The notes under the pieces: model-generated
The model's database searches: none
What the model was told of the DNA's origin: nothing
Seen by the model: the letters and a program-made list of their open reading frames with translations, nothing else
NCBI GenBank assembly: GCA_036571765.1
Contig: BROE01000009.1
Location: 3,328,177-3,392,176 of the forward strand
Reading direction: 5' to 3'
Origin: Plecoglossus altivelis
Lineage: Eukaryota > Chordata > Actinopteri > Osmeriformes > Plecoglossidae
DNA: 64,000 nt
Shown here: piece after piece, positions 32,958-44,800 of the stretch
Layout of the letters: every line of letters begins with the position of its first letter
How positions within the stretch are numbered: the stretch's first letter is position 1
Program-made: the position numbers and the translations under genes

Positions 32958-33618
32958 TCTATGCCTTTGATTTTATTTTATTTTTTTTTGCTTTCATCCT
33001 CCCGTTTCTTTGATGTCTTCCAAATCCCCTAGCGTTGCCATATCAACCTAAAGATATCATTCTCTCATGTCGCCTCGACTGTGTCACAAGACGGGGTCAT
33101 TCTCCGTGACCTGCAGGGTCTTCACTCGTTAGCTGACGCTGCGAATACCAAGACGCAGTTCCTGGAAATTAGTTACTTCTCATTGTATAAATAATCGTTT
33201 GCGTCTGAATAATACAACTTTGGTTTCCTTTAAGTTAAGCTTTGTGTAGCTAGTTATAATGAAACTTCACTCAGGGCTTGTACCATTGACTCCAATGCCG
33301 TCAGCAAACGGGTCAGTGAACGTGTCTGGAACAGGGAGAGGGGCGTGTGAAGGCGATGCAGGAAAGGTGCCAACTTATGGAGAACTACTCAAGAAGGCTG
33401 TAATTCTTCAACAATTAAGAAAGAGATCGGTGTAATTGGTTCAAAGAGCGGTAAGTGTTACATTGATCGTTTTCCAATGCAATCCTCTTGATGTCTCCAT
33501 AGCCCGCGTTTGCTTGGATGCAAATCGAAATAGCGTTCAGGTCCTGTTGGGCTGAGAGGTCAGTGAGAACCGTTGAGACAACGTGATAGGTAGAGTGAGC
33601 GTCCAGCACCGGAACAAC

Positions 33619-33783
33619 ATGGAGGAATGGCGTGTTGGTGAGGCGTCAGGATGGATAGATGGGTCCGTCATACCGCATGCGGATAGAAAGAACGGGGCAA
33701 CGTCGGATGGGAGCGAGGAGCATCCCGCTACCGTATCCGACCGATTTTCAGCGACATCAAGGAAGAACAATGTAGACACGTAG
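33619..33783 (+). CDS. Upstream ORF in the presumed syt16 5' leader
   Basis: A 54-residue frame (from MEEWRVGEASGW, also readable from an earlier ATG at 33583) with an optimal start context (AACATGG), ending 47 bp before the syt16 start codon. No domain is recognisable. It is most likely a regulatory upstream ORF if the transcript includes it. Confidence 0.25.
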   Translation: MEEWRVGEASGWIDGSVIPHADRKNGATSDGSEEHPATVSDRFSATSRKNNVDT

Positions 33784-33830
33784 GATGCGTTAGTTAAACC
33801 CACGAAATCCGACCAAATCTGTTTTCAATC

Positions 33831-36800
33831 ATGGCATCAGACAGTAAGTATTGGAAGCACTGAAGTTATATATTTCTAACGGGGGGTTTGGTTTTATCAA
33901 TTGTAGTGCAGCAGGCTATGGTGTTTCTATTTTTACATTAACCGTTCAAGCCTATCGCATAAGCTGCAACCAGAGATGCCATAGCTTTTATTTAATAATG
34001 TATCATTAACCAATTGTGCACGGCATTATAGTCAACCATTGTCAAAACATGGAGGCTGATAACTCTCATCTTTGAGCGCATTACCTGCGATCAGATCGAT
34101 ACATGTATAACAACATCAAATGAATCGGCTGCCTGTGGTATATTGTTCGATTAAAATAGTATTAGCCTATGACAACATAGGTTTTAGAAGCATAATAGGT
34201 GGGCATAAGTTTGGTTGACAAACAGCGGACGATGTAACCAATTGAACCCACCTTTAGCATACGATACGATAATCATTTGGTTTGGGAATAGTCAAATACT
34301 AAGAATAGTTTACACTCATTGCTGTCTTTCGACTTACGGCGTTAAATTATTTATGACGCACTGTGAGGTTTGGCGTGTTTTTGAATTTTGCATTTAAACC
34401 CACAAGTTGACGAGGAAAATTGAGAGAGCCGTCTCTTACACAATTCAGATTCATTTCTGTAATTACAATAACAATACATGAGAATAATTGAATCTGTATT
34501 GATACCAGTTCATTGTACTGTGGTGACAAACTACCACCATCAAAAAGAACTCTTAAATACGATCCAAGGATATTATAATCAGTAGATTAATTGCCCGTCA
34601 TCCCACATGTAATATCTATAACATTAATTCTATACCGGTGAGGTGATAATGCGTGTGATATTCCCATTTTCATCTCGCTAACAAACATGTATATACATTG
34701 TGTCAGACTATCTAAGGCTAACTATACAAGAAGCGCTGGCTGTAGTTGACTGAATTCCACCCATATCAATCAAACCATATGTTCACCGTCCTAAGTGGAC
34801 ACTATAAGTAAGCATTGCCTGTGTTTTAGTGGCCTGTTAGTGGTAAGGTAAGGTACATGCAGTGGTGATTATAGTCACTTAGGATCTTCCAATATCCCCA
34901 TGCCAATTAGTCTAGAACTGTCATGTATCCTGTCACAGCATAGAACTCAACCCAGTTTCAAGTTAAGGACCATCATATATGACAGTGTGTCCATACTGTT
35001 AATGAAACCTCAGTTGCCTCTCTGAAGTTCAGTCCCTCAGCGAGTCTGAAGACGTACTGCGTGACGTCTCATCTCCATACGTGGTCCTCAGATGTGTGGT
35101 TCTGTTGAGTAGAAGGCCCAGTGGAGATGGTTAAGTAAAGGGTTAGTTATACTCTGTCTACTGCTCACTGTGGCCTAGTTACAGAGAAGAGCATGCTTAA
35201 TTCATGCTCTTCTTTCCCCTGCTGGGCTGCAGGGGGTGGGGGGAGGATGGTGAGAGAAGGGGAGAGGGTGAGGAGAGGGGTGAGGGAAAAGGGGAAGGGG
35301 AGGGAGTGAGGGGAGAGGGTAAGGGGAGGGAGTGAGGGATGGGATAAGGGGAGAGAGTGAGGGGAGGGGAGAGGGTGAAGGTAGAGGGTAAGGGGAGGGA
35401 GTGAGGGGAGAGGGTAAGGGGAGGGAGTGAGGGGTGGGATGAGGGGAGGGGATGAGGGGAGGAACTGGTGGAAATGCCTATGCTGTATCACTTCCACTGA
35501 TGTCTTATGAGTAATATCTAGAGGAAATTGAGAGTGCATTTGAGTCCAAACAAATCGGCAGAACGGAGAAACCAAGTCAGCCCTGTTCTAGTTCTATCTA
35601 CTGTTGATTGGCTACGTTGTTTAACCACTCTCTATTCTCTATGGTTGCTAATAGCAGACATTAGCTAATGGAAATATACAGTGGAATGATTGTCTTTTAA
35701 GTGAGTGAAAATGTTCTTGATAATTGAACAGCTGGACATGGTTGTGCTGTGTCCTGGCTGACAGAAATGTCACTTCATCACCTCTCATGTTGTTGGGCCT
35801 CAAAGTGGCATACAGGAAGGGTGTTTCATCTTACCCAGGGAGACAGGAAGCAGGAAGAACACTAAGAACGACCGAGAGACGTTTGTGCCCGGTCAGAAGG
35901 CAGACTGAGAGGAAAGGCTAGTTGAGAGGAGACCTGAACTGGATGTGAGAGCAGAAACTTCTGGGCTTCTGGATCCTGATGCAGAGAAGGCATGGAGGAA
36001 CAAACGGGGTATCCAGCCTCACAGGCTACACAGACTCCACCTGGGATCCGTGAGATGTTTTGATTACACTTTCGTTAAGAACTGCTTTGTTTGTTTTTTA
36101 AATCTTCGAGGGTTGCTGTGGTAGAATTGAACGAGGGGGTTCCCTTGCGTTTCGTTTGAACTCGCTCTCTTAACTAGCATCTCTTACCATCTTGTTAGTT
36201 GACCAACAAATCTCGTCAACAACACCTGTCGATTAATTTATGGAAATATTGTCAGCCTGAAGGGTTTTGTCACGTTTATAGATTGAGAATCAGTTTCCGT
36301 TGGATTTCAATGACTGACAATCACCAACAGGTGGAGCCATTCTATTTGGTCACATTGCACCTCAGTTTGATCAGATGAGTGCACCGACTGACTGTAACCA
36401 GCAGAGGGCATCTGGATATCAACATTATGGTGGTGCATCTCTGATTGACAGTACTATAACCAGAGTGAAAACCTTCTTGATCTTAAAGCAAATTGCCTGG
36501 AATCTAGCTTCTAAAGTCATAAGCTGCATGCTGATTGGTTGAAAGAAAGAAAAAGTCTGTCATCATTAGCGCTGAATATCATTTTTGTCGCTGCATTTTC
36601 AGCAGCTCAGCTCACAATCACACAGTGATGAGTGACAATGTGAGACCAGATTGTTTTGCTCGCAGGCTAAGCTTGTGTCTTGTCCATGAGACTTGATCTC
36701 AGCAAAGCCTAGGACTACGTTTTCCCTCCATCACTAGAATCCTCCCCTTCCTTTCCAATCCAGGCAGGACTGACCGCGCCATGGTAACATGGCTCCTTTA

Positions 36801-39440
36801 TTCGTGTGGGCAAAGGAACACACGTTATTATCTCTTAACAGAGCCATTGGGCAGTTTCCAAGGAAACCAAGTGTGATTCTCAGGTGCGTGCGTACGCGTG
36901 CGTGTGTGTGGGGGCCAATGGGCTTGAGGTTGTGGACACAGAGAAAAGCACGTGCATACCAGGTCCAGCTTGCCTGCTTCAGCCTCTGTAATTCCTGGTG
37001 CTGTTGACTCAAACACACACACCTGTTCGTGCCTCGTACACGCTTACCAATGTGCCACGATTAATAACCAGTAGCACATTTTTGTAAATAAGGATTAGAC
37101 TCGGGGAGAGGTGGGTTCATGCATTCATATTCTCACCAGCCCTCACATGCACACATACACACATGCACACATACACACATGCACACATACACATGCACAC
37201 ATACACATACACACTTCTATCAGTGTCTGGTTTGCGCCACACCTGTGCCCTCAAACAACAGGTTCACTCATACTGAACAAACACACAACATACCAGAGTT
37301 CTCCATGCCCTGCCTCTCTCCCAGTTCCACACCAGCGTTTGCCTGAGTTCTGTCTCTCTCCTGAGCTTAGCTAATGAGTACAATTCACTGGCTCTATCAA
37401 AAGGACTCTTATTCTGAATTGTTTCGATTTGACTTGAGGCAGGTGAGTGTTGGTCGTTCTCTGCTGTGTCTCCTCGCGTGTTTGGAACCCGAGGGCAGAG
37501 GGGTTGGCTGGGGATGAGATGTCTGTTGACAGGTGTTAGGATGCGTCTGAATGTGCGTGGTCTCGTTTTGCAGTATTCATCATGTGCGCGACTGCCAGTG
37601 TGACAGTGTGCTTATGTGTGAATATTAATACAATTGCTCGATTATTATGCTGCTGACTGACTCTACTCGGCTTTGAAGTCAAACTCGCGAGTAGAGAGAA
37701 CTGATAACACTTTGATGTGTTTTGGTGACGGGCGGGGTAAAAGAGATGCCCTCTGCAAGAGAACAGTCCATATGACTGCTCATTAGGCCATGAAAGTTAT
37801 TAGAACGCGGAGCCGTTTGTGGGATGTGATTGGCGTGGTAGAACAAAGCGTCTTGGTGTTGGCTGTCTGTCTACTAGAAGTCATTAATGTGGGCTGATTA
37901 GCTACTTTCCTTTGGGCTGTTCCTGCTTCGTCCAGGCATCTCCTGTCTGCCTCGGGCTTTGTGAAGGCAGCTTTTGAAGTTCCTCTGCTTTCTGACTCGG
38001 CGTGGCAGAGACCATCCCTCTGCCGGCGAGGGGCGCCCCCGAAGCGTGTGCGTTTCTGTGTTTGTGTGTGGGCTCAGTGCACGTGTGTGTGCATCTGAAC
38101 ATGTGTGTGTGTCTGAGCGTGCGTGTGTGTCTGAACATGTGTGTGTGCGCGTGTGTGTGTGTGTCTGAACATGTGTGTGTGTGTGTGTGTCTGTGCGTGT
38201 GTGTCTGAGCATGCATGTGTGTCTGTGCGTGTGTGTCTGAGCGTGCGTGTGTGCGCGTCTGAACATGTGCGTGTGTGTGTCTGTGCATGCGGGTGTGTGT
38301 GTCTGAGCGTGTGTGTGTGTCTGAGCGTGTGTGTGTGTCTGAGCATGCGTGTGTGTCTGAGCATGCGTGTGTGTGCGCGTGTGTGTCTGTGCGTGTGTGT
38401 CTGTGCGTGTGTGTCTGTGTGTGTGTGTCTGAGCATGCGTGTGTGTCTGAGCATGCGTGTGTGTCGGCTAGATGGCAGATTGCACTGCTGTGGGCTCTCC
38501 AGGAGTAGCAGGTGCCAGGCTAACCCCTGACCCAAGACCATTTCCTGTCCATCTGCGGGCAAACACAGGGGGCTCTGAGAGGTGGATAGAGAGGTGTCTG
38601 TCTGTGTGTCCCTCCAGTGGCACCTCCAGATAGCTTGTTTTGGATCAGTCTACCAGCGTCTGCTCTGCTCAGTGCATGTTGATGTCAGTGCGGGAAGGCT
38701 GGAGTAGCTTGCGCCTACGCGACATGAAAATCTACACCGACGAGGACATAAAGAGAGAGAGATGAATACGCCCACCCAACCACACACACACACACACACA
38801 CACGACAGCGTGGAATAACAAATGAGGACCTTGGGGGGGGGGGGGGGGAGCAGAGGAAGAAGTCCTGCCATGAATTCAAAAGACTTCAAGGAGACAATGA
38901 TGGGTTTAAGACTTTGACAAGGGGCTTGGAAAGTAGGCATGGGTGTCTTTAGCAAGAGAGCATAAACACATATGTTACACAAACGTGCGCACAAGCAGGC
39001 ACATTCACCCCCACACACCTACGCTAATCTGTTCTTTAGTGTTGACATGATGCCAGGTAGAACAGTTGTTTCCTTGGGGCGTCATTGTAAACCTCCCTCT
39101 TTTTCCTTCCATTGATTCGAATCCACTTCGGAGGTTGTCGTGGAAACGGCCAAACACGGCACCCTCTTGTACGTGTATTCATCTGCTGGAGAAGGGTCTG
39201 TCTGCTCATTCAGACTGGAGTACTCTCTTCCTCTCCTCCACTCTCTTACATGACTCACCCTTTCGCTGTCTCTCTCTCTCTTCTCGGTCTCTCTCTCTCT
39301 TCTTGGTCTCTCTTCTCGATCTCTCTTTCTTGTCCTCCTGTCTTGTTTACTGACTCCTCTCTCTCTCTCTTCTCGGTCTCTCTCTCTTCTTGGTCTCTCT
39401 TCTCGATCTCTCTTTCTTGTCCTCCTGTCTTGTTTACTGA

Positions 39441-39490
<50 letters not shown>

Positions 39491-41847
39491 TTCTCTGTGT
39501 ACTGAAGTCCCACTCTTGGCTTTTATGGGACAGTGGCCAGACCCTTTACTTAGAGTAGGAACTTAAACAAGCCCTAATAAGGGTAGGATTGTGAAGTTAA
39601 GGATCATAGGTTTTCTGTACCATCATTTTCCTATCAAACGAAGAGGCTTCCCTATAGAAGGGATGTTATGAGAGTCAGACTCTAAGTTACTGACTTAAAC
39701 ACAGTCACCATCATCCATCCCATCCAATTTCATGTGATTTTGTTTGTTTCAAATTTCACTGTATGCAACACTAGCTGATGCAGTTCAGCCCAAAACATGT
39801 TTTTTTTTAGATTAAAACTATAAAGTGTTTGTTAACCCAAACATAATGTTTTATTTCCTTCAGGTTTATCAACTAAATCTTGCTCTGATAATAAAGGACT
39901 TCCCTTTCTGTCTGTTTGTGTTCCTTGTGTGTGCCTGCGTGTGTGTTTGTGTGTTCAGAGTGTCTGTTTGTGTGGTCGGATCAGTGTGTCATCGTGTGTC
40001 CTCTGTCTCTTGCAGTCACACCTGAGGCCATCGGCTTCCTGTCTGCCGTCGGGGTATTCGTGGTGGTTCTGGCTGTCCTCTTCCTCTTCATCAATAAGAA
40101 GTTGTGCTTCTCCCGCGTTGGAGGGCTGCCCTGCCTGGAGCAACACGGCCGCAAGAAGGGCTCCCGTGGCCGGCCAGGTATCCGCCAGGGGCTGGGTGAG
40201 TGGACACCCGCCTCTGGAGGGGGTGGGGGGGACAGAGAAGGGGAGAGAGGGAGGGAGGTAGAGGGATGATGGGAAGAGAAGAGGAGGAGGAGGATGAGGG
40301 AGGGGGGAGGTAGATGGATGATGGGAAGGGGAGAACAGGAGGGGAGGGGGGAGGATGTAGGGATTCAGCTCTGGGCGATGGTGGTTTTAAAGGCGGTGGG
40401 GTTGGGTTGAGACTGGTATTGAAGGATACTAATGGAACATCACTCCCCGTGGGTATTGATCCGGTCAGTACTCTTTGATGGACTATAATTGCATGACTGC
40501 CATAATATCCTGGAAAAGTACGCTGTTCAGTGCAACATATCATACATGTCATCCAGATCTGTCCAGTCACACCCTAAGATAAAGGTAAACCACTAGCTCT
40601 CTTCAGTATTGTAGCTGTTTTTCTGGATTGTTCATTCAGCTAACATCTCCAGTGAGATAGTAGTGTGTTCGGATACTTTCTTACACTCAATTTAGTGAAG
40701 GTTTGAGCCATTACATGACAGCTCAGGTCAGGTTCTGAAGTAGGTTGGCTATAGGTTTGTGTATATCCATTTTGGAACTGTTTGCTTTCTCTCAAACGCA
40801 AACATACAGTGTACGCAGAGCTGTTATCATAGCAGTCCAGGATGCTTCCAGGATAGGAACATCACTCAAAGCAGTGTTCAGTGCTTGATAACACACACAT
40901 ACACACATGTATGCACGCACACTTACCTCCACACCCACGCGCACACACACACACACACAGTACTCTCTCACTCATACGTTCACACCCATGTACACACACA
41001 GACACACACGTCACCCTTGCATCCCTGCTCATCGATTGGCTGTAAAACGGCTAGCTCCATGGGTGTTACCTGTATGTGGTCTGGAAGGGCCATTTCATTC
41101 AGGGGAAATTGACCCAAGCTCTCCTGAGACCGCTGCTGAACATGACATCTGAACTGTTATCTTGACAACCTGTCTCTTAGCCTCAAAATGCAACAGTGGT
41201 TCCCTGAAAGACTAGATTGAATGAAACGCCTCACTTCACGCTCACACATACGCACACGCACATACCCATTCCTGAGAGAGTATTGTGCCTGCATTAGTCA
41301 CTTGAGTGTAGCCAGCTTGTAAACGCGAAGCTTTGAGAAGGGCCGTCTCAATTAGCCCTCTTGTGTGAGCTGCCACGGTTGCATAGGAACAGCGAAGGCC
41401 TGACAGTTCCTGAAGGTCGCTTCAGCAGGATATTTCCTCCAACGTACACATTCGTATGCCTCCACCACTACCTCCTGTAGACCTAGTTATAGGAGTAATG
41501 GAGACTGAAGCCCCTTCATTCGATGCCTGCCGCGTGTTCCTTAAACCGTTTTTCACACAAACTCCTACCTGGTGGAACGCGTCGCACTGTACAGTATAAT
41601 CGAAGTTCAATTTATTCTGAATGCGCTCTCTGACTGCGATTTGGCTGAGGTTCTGTGGTAAAAAAGAAGGAAAAAAAAGCGTTACGTGTGGGTTCATCGC
41701 GGTCTTTATGAGACGACAAGGTCTTTGAATAATGCTCCTGTGAGAGGAAAGCCTTTTGATTACTAGCATTCAAGTGATAATAATGGAGTTAGTAGGAGTG
41801 GGAGTTTCAGACGACTTCAGGTTAGACAACGCCACACACGCACACGC

Positions 41848-41882
<35 letters not shown>

Positions 41883-44800
41883 CGCTACAGCCCTAGAGAC
41901 GTGTCAAACACCAGAGGTAGGCGTGGTAAATCAATCAGCTTTCATTCGCCCACTCGCCGGAGCTATCCTGTAACCATGGTGATGTCTCAGGTAAAGAGGT
42001 ACATTTCGTGCTTGGTGACCTGCGGTGATCATTGAGACGGGGGCGATATGACACAGATCTTCATTACATCTTCAAGCAGTCTGTTGTCAGCCAATTATAA
42101 ACTCAAGATGCAGTCTACTAGCCAGGCTGAACATTTGAAGATTTCCATCATTGGTCCTCTATATGGGCTTCATGATCTAAACTTGGTTCCTCTCATTTTC
42201 AAATCCTTCATAACAACTGCATTTGGTAGAGTTTAGAGCTTTATTTCTGCAGATTTTTCAGATTTTTACCTTCTAGTTTCCCTTGTTACTTTGCAGACTC
42301 CATCCATCATCTTTCCTCCATCCTATCTTCCTCTCTTCTCTCCCCTCCCTCCTCAACCCTCTCTCACCTTTCTTCTCTTTTCTCCTTTCTTCCTCCTCCC
42401 TCTTCTCTTCTCCTGTCCTTTCTATTCTCCTCTCCTCCTCCTTCCTCTTCTCCTTTCTTCCTCCTCCCTCTTCTCCTCTCCTCTCCTTCCTTCTTCTCCT
42501 CTCACCTATCTTCTCTGTTCTCCTTTCTCTGCTTTCCTTCCTATTCTCTCCTCTCCTCTTCTGGCTCTCTTCCCTCCACTCCTCCCTTCTCCTTACATCC
42601 TCTCCTCTAAGTTTGAGTCCTCAGTAACGTCTGCTTGCTCTGGTCTCTCCTCCCCAGCATGACCTCTGGTGTGTGTCTGTGTCTCTCTGTGTGCGTGTGT
42701 GTCTGTGTCTCTGTGTGCGTGTGTGTCTGTGTCTCTGTGTGCGTGTGTGTCTGTGTCTCTGTGTGTGTGTGTGTGTCTGTGTGACCCCTACAGTGAACAG
42801 CTATGGGGATGATGAGGATGACTCCAGCTCGTCTGACAGTGAGGAGGAGATAGTGAAGCAGTTTGAGATCTCAGTGTCGCGATCCCACAGTTTCCGCTGC
42901 ACGGGCACCTCCGAGCCGCTATCCCAGCCTGCACCTCGTCAGAGACCCTTCACACGCTTGCTGTCGGACCGCGAAGAGGGAAGCACAGAGCCCTCCGACT
43001 TGGAAGGTACCGGAAAGCGCACACGCACGTGCATGCAGACGTTTGGACACACACTCACTCACACGCTCACACGCTCACAGACATGCACACACACTCTCAT
43101 ACAATCACACACACATCCCATACGTATACGCGCACACACACAGACGCACAGTGGTCACTAAAGGATAAGCATAGATACCTAATGTCGTACTTACAGTCCA
43201 CTCAAGAGTAACTACGGTCCATTCGTTTAACAACACAAACCAGGCATATGGACACGTGTGTATATTTAGTTCTGATCCAGCAGGATGATTCACCCTACTG
43301 CTCCGAATCCCAAATACCATTTTCAACACGGATTACTGTCTGTAAAGAGCTTAGCTTGATTGGACCACTCTGTCGCCAGAGGAAGGCAGGGCAGATAGAT
43401 ATCCCCCTGAATCTTTGGATTCATTAGGAATGTGTTGAGATGAGGTTAGGGCGTCTTAAACATGGTATTAGAAGGATCAGACCGCAACGACAGCCGACCA
43501 AGGCGACATTACACATGTGGTGAGGACACTGACACTAAGGGAAAAGAACCTTATCCCTAAGACATCTCCTCAATCCTGGCTGAACCCTTCGCTCCTCACA
43601 CACGCTTACACACGCGTACGTGTGCGCGTGTCGCACTTACACCATCTCTTCTGGGTGCCATGGTGACGCAAGTTTCCCAGCAGCTTGACTTAGGCTATCC
43701 CATGTTGTCTCAAGGATGGGTCCTCTCTGCAGCCCGCATGCGAGAGCCCGTATGACATAACAGCCAATCAAAACCCCAGGACACGCTGATGAGTCAATGT
43801 TTCCATGGTGAATACTCGCTTGCAACAATGACATAATGATCCTGGATTGGAGTTAATTGTCATTGATCAGACCGTGGTACAGTTTGTACCAGCCCAGCCC
43901 TGAATGGGCCGTAACGAGTTATGTAACAATATAATTGTCCACGCATAAGTGATCACGTGGGCTGTTGATGAATGGGGAGTCAGTTACTTTATGCTTGCTT
44001 GCAAACGTACAGTACATCACCAGGCAACCTTCTGACATAAGATCCGGTGCTCGTGGATGTGTACATAGTTGCTAATCACCATATCGCAATCTGTGTCCCT
44101 CCCCAGACATGGACACCCAGAACAGGTTAAGTTACCAGGACCCCCTGAACGCCCAGGGTCCCGGAGACCCGCTGTCCCAGCAGGGCGAGAGGCCTGGCTC
44201 CGTGCAGCCCCAGGATGTGGACGAGGCTCCGGATGGCCCCCTGGGGGAAGGCTCCGTGGGCAGGGGGGCCGCAGAGGCCAGCCCCACCCCCTGCATGAGC
44301 CGACGGTCCACGGAGGGCAGCCTTGAGATGGAGACGGCCATAGACGACCAGGACAACGTGGACAACAACGACACCACAGACAGCTCCTCCGCGTGGAGCC
44401 CTGAGGTACTGCAGATGGGAGAGCCCAGTCACTCAGCCCAACTCTAAAGCCCAGAGAACAAGAACGTATGAAAACTCAGAAGATCTGTATCTGCATGAGG
44501 ACTCTGCATCAGGCGACAGCGTTGAAGGCGTAGGTGATGGAAAGAGATGGAAGTCAGCGTTGAGTCAGGACTTACAGTTAGAGGCATCCTGGCCTAAATT
44601 GCATCTGTGTTCAGAGTGCTTGGAATTTTAATGAGACAGATTTTTCAGCTGGGTGTGCCACCCTAACTGAATTTGGGCACTCTGAGACAAGCAGAGCGTA
44701 ATCCCCCCTGGCTCTCTCTGCCATACATGACTCCTTGTCCATGTCTTGTGTAACAAGCCTCATAAATATGAATCTTAACTTTCCCGAATAGCAAAACGCA

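Larger units (their letters stand above)
32573..33830 (+). other. snapc1-syt16 intergenic region and syt16 leader
   Basis: Contains one palindromic hAT-like MITE (32807-32957) and, near its end, a 54-codon upstream ORF (33619-33783). No other gene seen. Confidence 0.5.
33844..40015 (+). other. syt16 intron 1
   Basis: 6.2-kb intron holding a GA-rich tract (35228-35465), a CA tract (37141-37215), a GT-rich tract (38048-38465), a CA/G-run segment (38780-38850) and a CT tract (39268-39492). No gene seen. Confidence 0.6.
40200..42780 (+). other. syt16 intron 2
   Basis: Contains a GGA-rich patch (40205-40360), CA tracts (40890-41012 and 41833-41884), a 300-bp CT-rich tract (42300-42620) and a GTGTGTCTGTGTCTCT repeat just before the next exon. 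No gene seen. Confidence 0.55.
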
